Shown here piece after piece: positions 1 through 6,040 of a stretch of 6,040 nucleotides of DNA. Origin of the DNA: Acidobacteriota bacterium (lineage in GTDB: Bacteria; Acidobacteriota; Terriglobia; UBA7540). Location of the stretch: the NCBI GenBank assembly GCA_021789565.1, contig JAJYJL010000572.1, positions 1-6,040 of the forward strand. Direction: 5' to 3'. Position 1 is the stretch's first letter; each line of letters begins with the position of its first letter. Both the position numbers and the translations under genes were made by a program. The notes beneath the pieces were generated by a model. The model saw only the letters and a program-made list of their open reading frames with translations. It did not search any database and was not told where the DNA came from.

Positions 1-553
1 GGTTACGCTGAACCTGTTCTATGCCACCGATTTTGCCGACCGCCTGGAAAACGAGATCATCCCTGCATTGCGCGCAGGCTTTGTGGTTCTCACGGACCGG
101 TACATCTATTCCTTGATTGCGCGGGCCGTCGTCCGAGGAATCGATCCTGTATGGGTGCGGAACGTTTATCGCTTTGCACTTATCCCGGATGCGGTTTTTT
201 ACCTCAGGATTGGAGTGGATGATCTGATTCCGCGGGTGGTTTTTTCAACGGGATTTGATTTCTGGGAATCCGGCATGGACTTGCATCCAAGCGAGGACAT
301 GTACGACAGCTTTCAGAAGTACCAGACCGCCCTGCTGGCACAGTTCGAAACTCTCGCGGAAGAGTACCAGTTCAAGGTCATTGATGCCAGTCAGGAAATT
401 CCCGCCGTCTTTGGTGATTTGCGGGAAGGCATCAGCGATGTTCTGGCAGATAGCGAGCCGCCCTCGTTCGATGGCGTGGCGGCAAACAGGGAACGTGAAG
501 GGATCGCAGCCAGCGGCCCCTTGCCTTCAGACAACAATGGTGCCGGAAACTGA
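1..553 (+). CDS. Thymidylate-kinase-family protein (dTMP kinase-like), 5' end outside the window
   Basis: The frame is already open at base 2 and ends at TGA 551-553, leaving 183 residues. The N-terminal P-loop must lie upstream of the window. Thymidylate kinases phosphorylate dTMP to dTDP with ATP in the cytoplasm. Visible family features are the 'LFYATDFADRLENEI' helix, matching the 'LLFaADRaqH' segment, and 'VVLTDRYIYS' carrying the DRY motif. 'PDAVFYLRIGVDD' matches the family's PD-x-x-x-x-L-x(4) strand, and 'FKVIDAS' matches the last core strand. The LID region is unusual: between 'IPRV' and 'SFQKYQ' it holds a Phe/Trp-rich stretch (FSTGFDFWESGMDL), not the usual Arg-rich RxxR-type loop. 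The last 30 or so residues are Ser/Gly/Asn-rich and probably disordered. The family assignment is fairly firm. Whether it is the housekeeping Tmk or a divergent paralogue with another substrate cannot be decided without the N-terminus. The TTG at 68 is internal and not a start. Confidence 0.8.
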   Translation, partial: VTLNLFYATDFADRLENEIIPALRAGFVVLTDRYIYSLIARAVVRGIDPVWVRNVYRFALIPDAVFYLRIGVDDLIPRVVFSTGFDFWESGMDLHPSEDMYDSFQKYQTALLAQFETLAEEYQFKVIDASQEIPAVFGDLREGISDVLADSEPPSFDGVAANREREGIAASGPLPSDNNGAGN

Positions 554-563
554 AGGGTTTCTC

Positions 564-1685
564 TTATAAGCGGGCAAACTGTGCAGCCGGTGAATCCACC
601 ACCCTGCGCACCCATTCTCTGGTTTTGATAAAGTCCGTCCTGTCCCGGATCATCTCAAAATATTTCTTCTCCAGCGTTGACTTCAAGACCCGGTTCCTCA
701 TAATTAATCGCTCGATCTGAACTGCCATTTCCAGATGATCGCGCAGGAAGGCGGGGTCGGCGATCATTCCGATAATGGATTCCTCGAACACCACCAGGTC
801 ATGCCAGTTCCCCAGTTGGGTCTGGAGGCTGCGGAGCCAGATTAATGCCTCCTTGCTTCCAGAGACGTCGAACGCATGAGTCACCTCAATCAGGTACCGC
901 ACACGCTTGGCGGCGATGCGCGTGCGATGCAGGACGGCCGGACTGTGCTCGTAGCGTGATTGAGCGATCTCCTGCTCAAGCTCCGTCCATACAGCCTTCA
1001 ATGCGTCGCTGATGCGTTCATAAAACTGCTCTACCGTGAGATTCGCCGCGGTCCCGTCGCGACCTGGATTCCCGGTCGCAGAAGCAGAATCTCCGTTGGC
1101 AGGAAGGTAGTCCTTCAGACGTACATAGATGGCCGAAAGGTTGGCCTTAGCCAGCTTGCGTAGAGATTTTTCCATCCTGGCGGAGCGCAATTCCTTTAGA
1201 TACTGGCGGATGGCCTCCCAGGCTTCGCGGCGCGCCGTGTGTTTCCGAGCGAGGGCTGCGTCCACGCGTTCAAGCAGCACATCATAGTTTCTGACTTCTG
1301 ACAACGAACCGCGGCAACGCTTAAGGCCGCGGTATAACTTGCGAACTTCTCCTGAACGCGGCAAGGGATAAACCAGATCGATCACTTGTTGCAACCGCCT
1401 GGTTGCTACGCGCAAATCGTGGATGGCGCCAGGATCGTCACCTTGTAAGACCTTCGGTTCGAGGGACACGCATTTGTCCAGGTGCTTGATGGCCAGGCTG
1501 GAGACCCGCGCCCACTCTGCAGATGGGAGAGATCCATTGCCCATCTCTGGCACTTCCCGCCCGAAGTGCTCTTCTTGCGGGTGTGCGCCTACCGCGCCAT
1601 GCTTTTCCAGGTCGTTTCGCAACAGAACTGGAGGAGAGTTTGTCTCGGAAACGACATGTCCGCCGTGCCCGTTTGAATGACCCAT
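564..1685 (-). CDS. CHAD domain-containing protein
   Basis: This is a 373-residue protein read from ATG 1685-1683 to TAA 566-564. CHAD is an all-helical, histidine-containing domain whose members bind inorganic polyphosphate, often as granule-associated proteins. Two internal repeats show the hallmark: 'IHDLRVATRRL' near residue 88 and 'LHRTRIAAKRVRY' near residue 252, each with His followed by basic residues on one helix face. 'LQTQLGNWHD' near residue 287 is the usual conserved loop of the second half. The halves are joined by a flexible Gly/Ser/Asn linker at about residues 195-215. The ATG at 1685 has an SD-like CAGGGTG a few bases upstream. The frame extends to a TTG at 1775, but that codon has no SD and lies in a candidate promoter. 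A later ATG at 1544 would give 326 residues with the whole CHAD domain intact. The gene is convergent with the thymidylate-kinase-like gene (10-base gap) and divergent from nifJ. No second catalytic domain such as CYTH is present. Confidence 0.88.
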   Translation of the reverse strand: MGHSNGHGGHVVSETNSPPVLLRNDLEKHGAVGAHPQEEHFGREVPEMGNGSLPSAEWARVSSLAIKHLDKCVSLEPKVLQGDDPGAIHDLRVATRRLQQVIDLVYPLPRSGEVRKLYRGLKRCRGSLSEVRNYDVLLERVDAALARKHTARREAWEAIRQYLKELRSARMEKSLRKLAKANLSAIYVRLKDYLPANGDSASATGNPGRDGTAANLTVEQFYERISDALKAVWTELEQEIAQSRYEHSPAVLHRTRIAAKRVRYLIEVTHAFDVSGSKEALIWLRSLQTQLGNWHDLVVFEESIIGMIADPAFLRDHLEMAVQIERLIMRNRVLKSTLEKKYFEMIRDRTDFIKTREWVRRVVDSPAAQFARL

Positions 1686-1774
1686 ACGACACCCTGGTGG
1701 ATTACGGAGTTTTGCCCGATCCCTGGCCGCCACCGGCGATGCACCACACCTTTCGCCGATGGGCCCGTGAAACA

Positions 1775-1780
1775 ATTATG
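1775..1780 (-). promoter_or_regulatory. Possible -10 element for the CHAD gene
   Basis: Read on the - strand this is CATAAT, a 5/6 match to TATAAT, about 90 bases upstream of the chosen ATG at 1685. No convincing -35 box sits at 16-18 bases spacing; the best match, TAGACT, is too close at 13 bases. It argues mildly against the TTG at 1775 as the start, since that codon would overlap the promoter. Confidence 0.22.
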
Positions 1781-1841
1781 ATTCGATAGCAACAGTCTAC
1801 AGATAAATTTTGGCCATTACAACGCCTTCTCGTAGCTCCAG

Positions 1842-1855
1842 CGGGCTGCTGCCCG
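1842..1855. other. Short perfect hairpin in the CHAD-nifJ intergenic region
   Basis: CGGGC-TGCT-GCCCG forms a five-base-pair GC stem with a four-base loop. No T-run follows on either strand, so it is not an intrinsic terminator. It lies about 40 bases upstream of the candidate sigma-54 promoter, and its role is unknown. Confidence 0.3.
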
Positions 1856-1880
1856 ATTGAAGTAAATCCCTCCAATCTTC

Positions 1881-1896
1881 AGGCACGAGCGCTGCA
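1881..1896 (+). promoter_or_regulatory. Candidate sigma-54 (RpoN) -24/-12 promoter for nifJ
   Basis: The sequence AGGCACGAGCGCTGCA matches the sigma-54 consensus TGGCACG-N4-TTGCA at 10 of 12 defined positions. The essential GG (1882-1883) and GC (1894-1895) are exactly ten bases apart. The expected transcription start is near 1907, giving a leader of about 105 bases before the nifJ ATG. Sigma-54 control is well known for nif-linked and redox genes, and such promoters need an enhancer-binding activator. I did not identify an activator site. A match of this quality can occur by chance, but its position and strand are right and no good sigma-70 promoter competes with it. Confidence 0.42.
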
Positions 1897-1927
1897 AGCG
1901 GGTTTTTCGTAAATTTTGTCTAACCGA

Positions 1928-1947
1928 AAAATGTGACGCTCATCACT
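1928..1947. promoter_or_regulatory. Candidate CRP/FNR-family or Rex-like operator upstream of nifJ
   Basis: AAATGTGA-CGCTCA-TCACT is an interrupted inverted repeat with TGTGA-N6-TCAC(T). It matches 9 of 10 core positions of the CRP-type site TGTGA-N6-TCACA, and partly matches the Rex site TTGTGA-N6-TCACAA. If transcription starts near 1907 the site lies in the leader and would suit a repressor. If an unseen promoter starts near 1980 it would suit an activator at about -41. Which regulator binds is inference. Confidence 0.33.
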
Positions 1948-2002
1948 GCGCAGGTGGGTACCAGGGCCTAGCCTTAAGATGTTATAGAGCTTTCATGATT
2001 GC

Positions 2003-2008
2003 GGAGGG
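2003..2008 (+). promoter_or_regulatory. Shine-Dalgarno of nifJ, deciding the start
   Basis: GGAGGG is a near-ideal ribosome binding site. It ends 5 bases before ATG 2014 and only 2 bases before ATG 2011, so 2014 is the better start. The in-frame TTG at 1999 lies upstream of this site and cannot be served by it. The ATG at 2026 is 17 bases away, which is too far. Confidence 0.75.
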
Positions 2009-2013
2009 AAATG

Positions 2014-5000
2014 ATGGCAGGAGCCATGCGCACAATCGACGGGAATGAGGCGACCGCGTCCGTAGCCTATGCCACAAGCGAGGTGATTGCCATCTACCCG
2101 ATCACTCCCTCGTCTCCCATGGGTGAACTGGCTGACCAGTGGGCGGTGGAAGGCGCCCCGAACATCTGGGGAACGGTTCCCAAGGTGATGGAAATGCAGA
2201 GCGAAGGCGGGGCTGCCGGGGCCCTGCACGGGGCAATCCAGGCCGGAGCGCTGGGCACAACCTTTACTTCCTCGCAGGGACTCTTGCTGATGATCCCGAA
2301 CATGTACAAGATGGCGGGCGAACTGACGCCTGCCGTCCTTCACGTGGCGGCCCGTACCGTGGCCACTCATGCACTTTCCATCTTCGGGGACCACAGTGAT
2401 GTGATGGCCACGCGAGCCACAGGTTTCGCGTTGCTCGCTGCCAACACGGTTCAGGAATCCATGGATCTCGGACTGATCGCTCATGCCGCCACGCTGGAAT
2501 CGAGGGTCCCGTTTCTCCACTTCTTTGATGGGTTCCGCACTTCACACGAGATTGCCAAGGTCAAGCAAATTGAAGAGGCTCATGTCAGGGCGCTGATTGA
2601 CCAGGACGCCGTTCGCGCCCATAGGGAACGCTCGCTGTCACCGGACCATCCGTTTATCCGGGGTACCGCCCAGAACCCCGACGTCTATTTCCAGGCCAGG
2701 GAAGCTGCCAATCCGTTCTACCTGGCTTGTCCTACGATTGTTCAAAATGTGATGGACCGCTTTGCGCAGATCGTCGGGAGGACTTACCACTTGTTTGACT
2801 ACGTGGGCGCGCCTGAAGCTGAGCGTGTGATTGTCATGATGGGTTCAGGTGCCGAGGCGGCGCAGGAAGCCGTTGAGCACCTTGTCGAGAAGGGCGAAAA
2901 GGTCGGTTTGGTTAAGGTTCGTCTTTATCGGCCGTTTTCTGTTGAGCACTTTGTTGCTCTGCTACCTCCGACGGTAAAAACGATCGCCGCACTCGACCGC
3001 ACCAAAGAACCGGGCGCTGTTGGCGAACCGTTATACATGGATGTCGTGACTGCGTTGTCTGAAGCCATCGGGGCGCCAAATGTGAGACTGCGAGTGGCTC
3101 CGAAGGTCATCGGTGGCCGTTATGGTCTTTCCTCCAAAGAATTTACGCCGGCGATGGTGAAGGCAATCCTGGACGAGATGTCGAGTAACAAGCCGAGGAA
3201 CCACTTCACCGTCGGAATTGTGGATGACGTCTCACACACCAGCCTCGGCTATGATCCGGAGTTCTCGACCGAGAATCCCGGGGCTGTCAGGGCCATCTTC
3301 TATGGGTTGGGCTCCGACGGAACTGTGAGTGCCAACAAGAACTCCATCAAGATCATCGGGGAAGAGACGGAAAACTACGCTCAGGGTTACTTTGTTTATG
3401 ACTCCAAGAAATCAGGTTCGGTGACCGTTTCGCACCTGCGTTTTGGTAAGAGACCGATTCATTCCACGTACCTGATCAGCAAGGCCAACTTTGTGGCCTG
3501 CCATCAATTCGGCTTCCTTGAGCGTTTCGACGTTCTGGGAAGCGCGGAGCCAGGATCGACGTTCCTGTTGAACTCACCTTATGGTTCCGCGGACGTATGG
3601 GAGCACCTTCCCCGCACCACCCAGGAGCACATCGTCAACAAGAAGCTGAGATTCTACGTGATTGATGGCGTCAAAGTGGCCCGGGAAGCGGGAATGGGTG
3701 GCCGGATCAATACCGTCATGCAGACCTGCTTTTTTGCCCTCAGCGGTGTGCTTCCCCGTGACGAGGCCATTCAACAGATCAAGCACTCGATCGAAAAGAC
3801 CTACGGAAAGCGTGGGGAAACGATTGTTCAGAAGAACTTTGCCGCGGTTGACCGGGCACTCGACAATCTGCACGAAGTTCCAGTCAGCCAGCAGGCAAAC
3901 AGTGGGTTTGATATTCAGCTGCCGGTGCCCGCTCAGGCTCCAGAATTCGTCCGGAATGTTACGTCAAGAATCATCATAGGCGAGGGTGATTTGCTTCCAG
4001 TCAGTGCCTTCGGCCCCGACGGTACCTTCCCGACCGGGACCGCCCAATGGGAGAAGAGAAACATCGCGCTCGAAATCCCTGTGTGGGATGCGGACCTGTG
4101 TATCCAATGCGGCAAGTGTGTTCTGGTTTGTCCTCACTCGGTAATCCGGGCGAAAATTTATGATTCAAAGTGGCTGGAAAAAGCGCCGGCCAGCTTCAAA
4201 GCAACGGCAGCGCGCTGGAAAGATTTCAAGGAATACAAATACACTCTGACGGTTGCACCTGAGGATTGTACCGGCTGCACACTGTGCGTCCAGGTCTGCC
4301 CGGCAAAGAGCAAGAGCGAAGCTCGCCACAAGGCGATCAACATGGAGCCTCAGGCCCCGTTGCGAGACCAGGAGCGCAAGAATTGGGATTTCTTCCTGCA
4401 ACTACCGGAAATGGACCGCAGTCCTTTGAGCCTGGGGCAGGTGAAGGACGCCCAATTGTTGGAGCCGCTGTTTGAGTTCTCCGGAGCCTGCGCGGGTTGC
4501 GGCGAGACACCTTACATTAAACTGCTGACACAATTGTTCGGCGACCGCTGTCTGATTGCCAATGCCACTGGATGCTCTTCGATTTACGGTGGTAACCTTC
4601 CTACCACTCCTTACACCACGAACCACGAAGGCCTGGGGCCATCGTGGTCGAACTCGCTTTTCGAGGACAACGCGGAGTTCGGACTTGGAATGCGCCTGGC
4701 GGTGGACAAGCAGGCCGATTACGCGCGGTACCTGGTGGGAGACTTGGCAGGGCAAGTTGGAGAGGAACTGGCGGCCCAGATTCTGGCAGCCGATCAGGTA
4801 ACCGAGGAAGATATCGGGAAGCAGCGCGAGCGGGTGTGGGCGCTCAAGGAAAAACTTGGCGGTATTGATACCCTGGCAGCGCGCGACCTGCTGAAAGTTG
4901 CTGACTACCTGGTCAAAAAGGACGTCTGGATCCTGGGTGGAGACGGCTGGGCTTATGACATCGGCTATGGTGGTCTCGATCATGTGTTGGCATCCGGAAA

Positions 5001-5442
5001 GAACGTCAACATTCTGGTGCTGGATACCGAGGTTTATTCAAACACCGGTGGCCAGATGTCCAAAGCGACGCCGCGTGCGGCCATCGCCAAATTCGCCGCG
5101 GGTGGAAAGGAGAATCGAAAGAAAGATCTGGCGATGATGGCCATGACGTATGGCAATGTCTACGTGGCGTGCGTGGCAATGGGCGGGAATGATACGCATA
5201 CCATCAAAGCCTTTCTCGAGGCTGAGGCGTATGAAGGACCGTCTTTAATCATTGCTTACAGTCACTGCATTGCTCACGGCTATGATCTGGCCTTCGGTAT
5301 GGAACAGCAGAAAGCGGCGGTTCTGTCCGGTTACTGGCCGCTGTTCCGCTACAATCCTGCGCTGGCCAGGGAAGGGAAGAATCCCCTTCATCTCGATTCC
5401 AGGCCACCGTCTATTCCGCTTGAAAAGTATGGTTACAACTAA
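2014..5442 (+). CDS. nifJ: Pyruvate:ferredoxin/flavodoxin oxidoreductase (PFOR), ending at a premature in-frame TAA
   Basis: This cytoplasmic single-chain enzyme oxidatively decarboxylates pyruvate with CoA to acetyl-CoA and CO2 and passes electrons to ferredoxin or flavodoxin. Read to the TAA it has 1142 residues. Domains in order are the N-terminal pyrimidine-binding domain (about 5-240, YPITPSS at 28-34), the transketolase-C-like domain II (about 260-395), and the gamma/EKR domain (about 405-600). A two-cluster ferredoxin domain (about 675-775) and the TPP domain (about 820-1110) follow. Clusters are [11 protein letters not shown] (696, 699, 702, 706) and [11 protein letters not shown] (752, 755, 758, 762). 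The proximal cluster uses Cys826, 829, 854 and 1085. TPP binding shows GDG at 976-978 and YSNTGGQ with Asn1010. Thr31, Glu64 and Arg114 fall at the numbers I recall as catalytic in the D. africanus enzyme, supporting the start at 2014. All catalytic parts are intact. The stop removes only the family's C-terminal helical tail, encoded in frame immediately downstream. Confidence 0.96.
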   Translation: MAGAMRTIDGNEATASVAYATSEVIAIYPITPSSPMGELADQWAVEGAPNIWGTVPKVMEMQSEGGAAGALHGAIQAGALGTTFTSSQGLLLMIPNMYKMAGELTPAVLHVAARTVATHALSIFGDHSDVMATRATGFALLAANTVQESMDLGLIAHAATLESRVPFLHFFDGFRTSHEIAKVKQIEEAHVRALIDQDAVRAHRERSLSPDHPFIRGTAQNPDVYFQAREAANPFYLACPTIVQNVMDRFAQIVGRTYHLFDYVGAPEAERVIVMMGSGAEAAQEAVEHLVEKGEKVGLVKVRLYRPFSVEHFVALLPPTVKTIAALDRTKEPGAVGEPLYMDVVTALSEAIGAPNVRLRVAPKVIGGRYGLSSKEFTPAMVKAILDEMSSNKPRNHFTVGIVDDVSHTSLGYDPEFSTENPGAVRAIFYGLGSDGTVSANKNSIKIIGEETENYAQGYFVYDSKKSGSVTVSHLRFGKRPIHSTYLISKANFVACHQFGFLERFDVLGSAEPGSTFLLNSPYGSADVWEHLPRTTQEHIVNKKLRFYVIDGVKVAREAGMGGRINTVMQTCFFALSGVLPRDEAIQQIKHSIEKTYGKRGETIVQKNFAAVDRALDNLHEVPVSQQANSGFDIQLPVPAQAPEFVRNVTSRIIIGEGDLLPVSAFGPDGTFPTGTAQWEKRNIALEIPVWDADLCIQCGKCVLVCPHSVIRAKIYDSKWLEKAPASFKATAARWKDFKEYKYTLTVAPEDCTGCTLCVQVCPAKSKSEARHKAINMEPQAPLRDQERKNWDFFLQLPEMDRSPLSLGQVKDAQLLEPLFEFSGACAGCGETPYIKLLTQLFGDRCLIANATGCSSIYGGNLPTTPYTTNHEGLGPSWSNSLFEDNAEFGLGMRLAVDKQADYARYLVGDLAGQVGEELAAQILAADQVTEEDIGKQRERVWALKEKLGGIDTLAARDLLKVADYLVKKDVWILGGDGWAYDIGYGGLDHVLASGKNVNILVLDTEVYSNTGGQMSKATPRAAIAKFAAGGKENRKKDLAMMAMTYGNVYVACVAMGGNDTHTIKAFLEAEAYEGPSLIIAYSHCIAHGYDLAFGMEQQKAAVLSGYWPLFRYNPALAREGKNPLHLDSRPPSIPLEKYGYN
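5440..5442 (+). other. In-frame TAA replacing a conserved Glu codon near the end of nifJ
   Basis: The codons read Y-G-Y-N-TAA-T-R-Y-T-M-L. PFOR homologues that I recall have a Glu here (YNETRY in cyanobacterial-type, AENRY in D. africanus-type). GAA to TAA is a single G-to-T change. Coding continues in the same frame with no indel, so this is a nonsense codon and not a frameshift. Whether it is real, a sequencing error or a read-through site cannot be told from the sequence. Confidence 0.85.
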
Positions 5443-5592
5443 ACCCGCTACACTATGCTTGTCAAATCCCGACCGGAAGTTGCAAGCCAGGCTCTGAAGC
5501 TCGCTCAGGAGGACGTAAAAGCACGCTGGGAGCTGTACGAGAAGCTGGCGGCATCACCCGCTGCCGAAGTTCCCAAGGAAGTGAAAAAATGA
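5443..5592 (+). pseudogene. nifJ: Detached C-terminal tail of nifJ (49 codons plus TGA)
   Basis: This continues the PFOR frame directly after the TAA and ends at TGA 5590-5592. It encodes [16 protein letters not shown], then [17 protein letters not shown], then a short Ala/Pro/Lys tail. The pattern of RY-x-x-L, then P-E-x-A, then an amphipathic helix with 'R-W-x-L-Y-E-x-x-A' is the normal terminus of PFOR after the TPP domain. With the stop read as Glu, the full protein would be 1192 residues, in line with the usual family length of about 1170-1200. The only internal ATG (5455) has no ribosome binding site, so a separate 45-residue peptide is unlikely. If the stop is real and not suppressed, this segment is untranslated leader for the next gene. 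Confidence 0.85.
5575..5581 (+). promoter_or_regulatory. Shine-Dalgarno of the DHODH-like gene, inside the nifJ tail
   Basis: AAGGAAG lies 7 bases before the ATG at 5589 and within the last codons of the nifJ tail. It supports the chosen start and lets ribosomes load here even if translation of nifJ stops early at 5442. Confidence 0.6.
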
Positions 5593-6040
5593 CAGATCTC
5601 CGCACAACTTACCTCGGATGTGAACTGAAGAGTCCTCTCGTTGTTTCAGCCTCGCCGTTATCGGAGGAGATCGACAACATTCGCAAGATGGAGGATGCTG
5701 GAGCGGGGGCGGTTGTCCTTCACTCGCTGTTCGAAGAGCAAATCATCCGGGAAAATGAGGAACTGCATCGTGGTCTCTCTGCGGGCACTGAGAGTTTTGC
5801 CGAGTCGCTGACCTACCTGCCGGAAGTTACCCAATACCAGCAGGTCCCGGACTTCGGTGTCCCGAGTGGCACGCCGGACATGACCGTTTATAACCGCGGT
5901 CCGGAAGGTTATCTGGAACATGTTCGCCGGGCTGCGGAAGCCGTCAGGATTCCTGTGATTGCCAGCCTCAACGCCACTTCGCCAGGTGGATGGGTAAAAC
6001 ACGCTCAGAGAATAGCGGAGGCTGGCGCATCAGCTCTGGA
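5589..6040 (+). CDS. Dihydroorotate dehydrogenase-like flavoprotein, 3' end outside the window
   Basis: It starts at ATG 5589, overlapping the TGA of the nifJ tail as ATGA, and stays open for 150 codons to the window edge. The N-terminus '[20 protein letters not shown]' matches the first beta strands of the DHODH FMN-binding TIM barrel. '[19 protein letters not shown]' follows, and the 'IPVIASLN' strand with '[14 protein letters not shown]' is also typical. The inserted stretch '[14 protein letters not shown]' marks the DHODH-like subgroup I recall from cyanobacteria and relatives, not the classical PyrD of pyrimidine synthesis. The catalytic Cys/Ser loop lies beyond the window, so activity cannot be judged. 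Its tight coupling to nifJ suggests a redox function linked to PFOR or ferredoxin and not UMP synthesis, but that is inference; the real substrate of this subgroup is unknown to me. Confidence 0.85.
   Translation, partial: MTDLRTTYLGCELKSPLVVSASPLSEEIDNIRKMEDAGAGAVVLHSLFEEQIIRENEELHRGLSAGTESFAESLTYLPEVTQYQQVPDFGVPSGTPDMTVYNRGPEGYLEHVRRAAEAVRIPVIASLNATSPGGWVKHAQRIAEAGASAL

Noticed and set aside
563..570. CTTATAAG palindrome between the convergent genes
   Set aside because: It is eight bases with no loop or T-run and overlaps the CHAD stop codon; it is too short to call a terminator or binding site.
1890..1907. Possible intrinsic terminator: CGCT-GCA-AGCG followed by GGTTTTT
   Set aside because: The stem is only four base pairs, and no + strand gene ends upstream because the neighbouring gene runs the other way. 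The bases are better explained by the -12 part of the sigma-54 match.
1999..2013. TTG at 1999 as the nifJ start
   Set aside because: It overlaps the region just before the strong SD at 2003-2008, so that SD cannot serve it. Start at 2014 also puts Thr31, Glu64 and Arg114 at the recalled PFOR numbers.
1993..2520. 175-codon open frame on the - strand over the start of nifJ
   Set aside because: It is antisense to the conserved N-terminal PFOR domain, and its His/Gly/Arg-rich product resembles no family.
4402..4983. 193-codon open frame on the - strand within nifJ
   Set aside because: It lies wholly antisense to the conserved TPP domain and shows no recognisable domain; it is a shadow of the codon bias of nifJ.
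5440..5442. Recoding as selenocysteine or pyrrolysine, or a frameshift
   Set aside because: The codon is TAA, not TGA or TAG, and the downstream tail is in the same frame, so no frameshift is needed.
5455..5592. Independent small gene from ATG 5455
   Set aside because: There is no ribosome binding site before it, and its sequence is the recognisable PFOR C-terminal tail in the nifJ frame.
5658..6002. 114-codon open frame on the - strand at the right end
   Set aside because: It is antisense to clear DHODH-like coding sequence and its product has no recognisable motif.

Overview
The window is about 6 kb of moderately GC-rich bacterial chromosome with four genes. It opens inside a thymidylate-kinase-family gene on the + strand (1-553). 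A CHAD-domain gene on the - strand follows, running convergent to it with only about 10 bases between the two stops. A control region of roughly 300 bases separates that gene from a + strand pair: a large pyruvate:ferredoxin/flavodoxin oxidoreductase (PFOR, nifJ) and a dihydroorotate-dehydrogenase-like flavoprotein cut off by the right edge. The gene content and the closeness of the last protein to cyanobacterial-type DHODH-like proteins fit an Acidobacteriota-like or similar environmental bacterium. This is a guess, because no rRNA or other phylogenetic marker is present.

The strongest observation is at the 3' end of nifJ. The PFOR reading frame meets a TAA at 5440-5442, but the same frame continues for 49 more codons. 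Those codons encode the usual helical C-terminal tail of the PFOR family (TRYTML...[17 protein letters not shown]) and end at TGA 5590-5592. That TGA overlaps the ATG of the DHODH-like gene as ATGA. In remembered homologues the stop position is a conserved Glu (YNETRY or AENRY), so one G-to-T change (GAA to TAA) explains it. This is a nonsense mutation, a sequencing or assembly error, or less likely a read-through site.

Upstream of nifJ the sequence has a good sigma-54 (-24/-12) promoter match at 1881-1896. Downstream of it is a CRP/FNR- or Rex-like inverted repeat at 1928-1947, and then a strong Shine-Dalgarno that selects the ATG at 2014. Starting there, Thr31, Glu64 and Arg114 fall at the numbers I recall for the Desulfovibrio africanus enzyme.

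Functionally, nifJ and the DHODH-like gene look like a translationally coupled redox operon: PFOR makes acetyl-CoA and low-potential electrons, and the flavoprotein has an unknown redox role. The CHAD and thymidylate-kinase-like genes are a separate neighbourhood; CHAD proteins are associated with polyphosphate. I saw no mobile element, CRISPR array, tRNA or rRNA.
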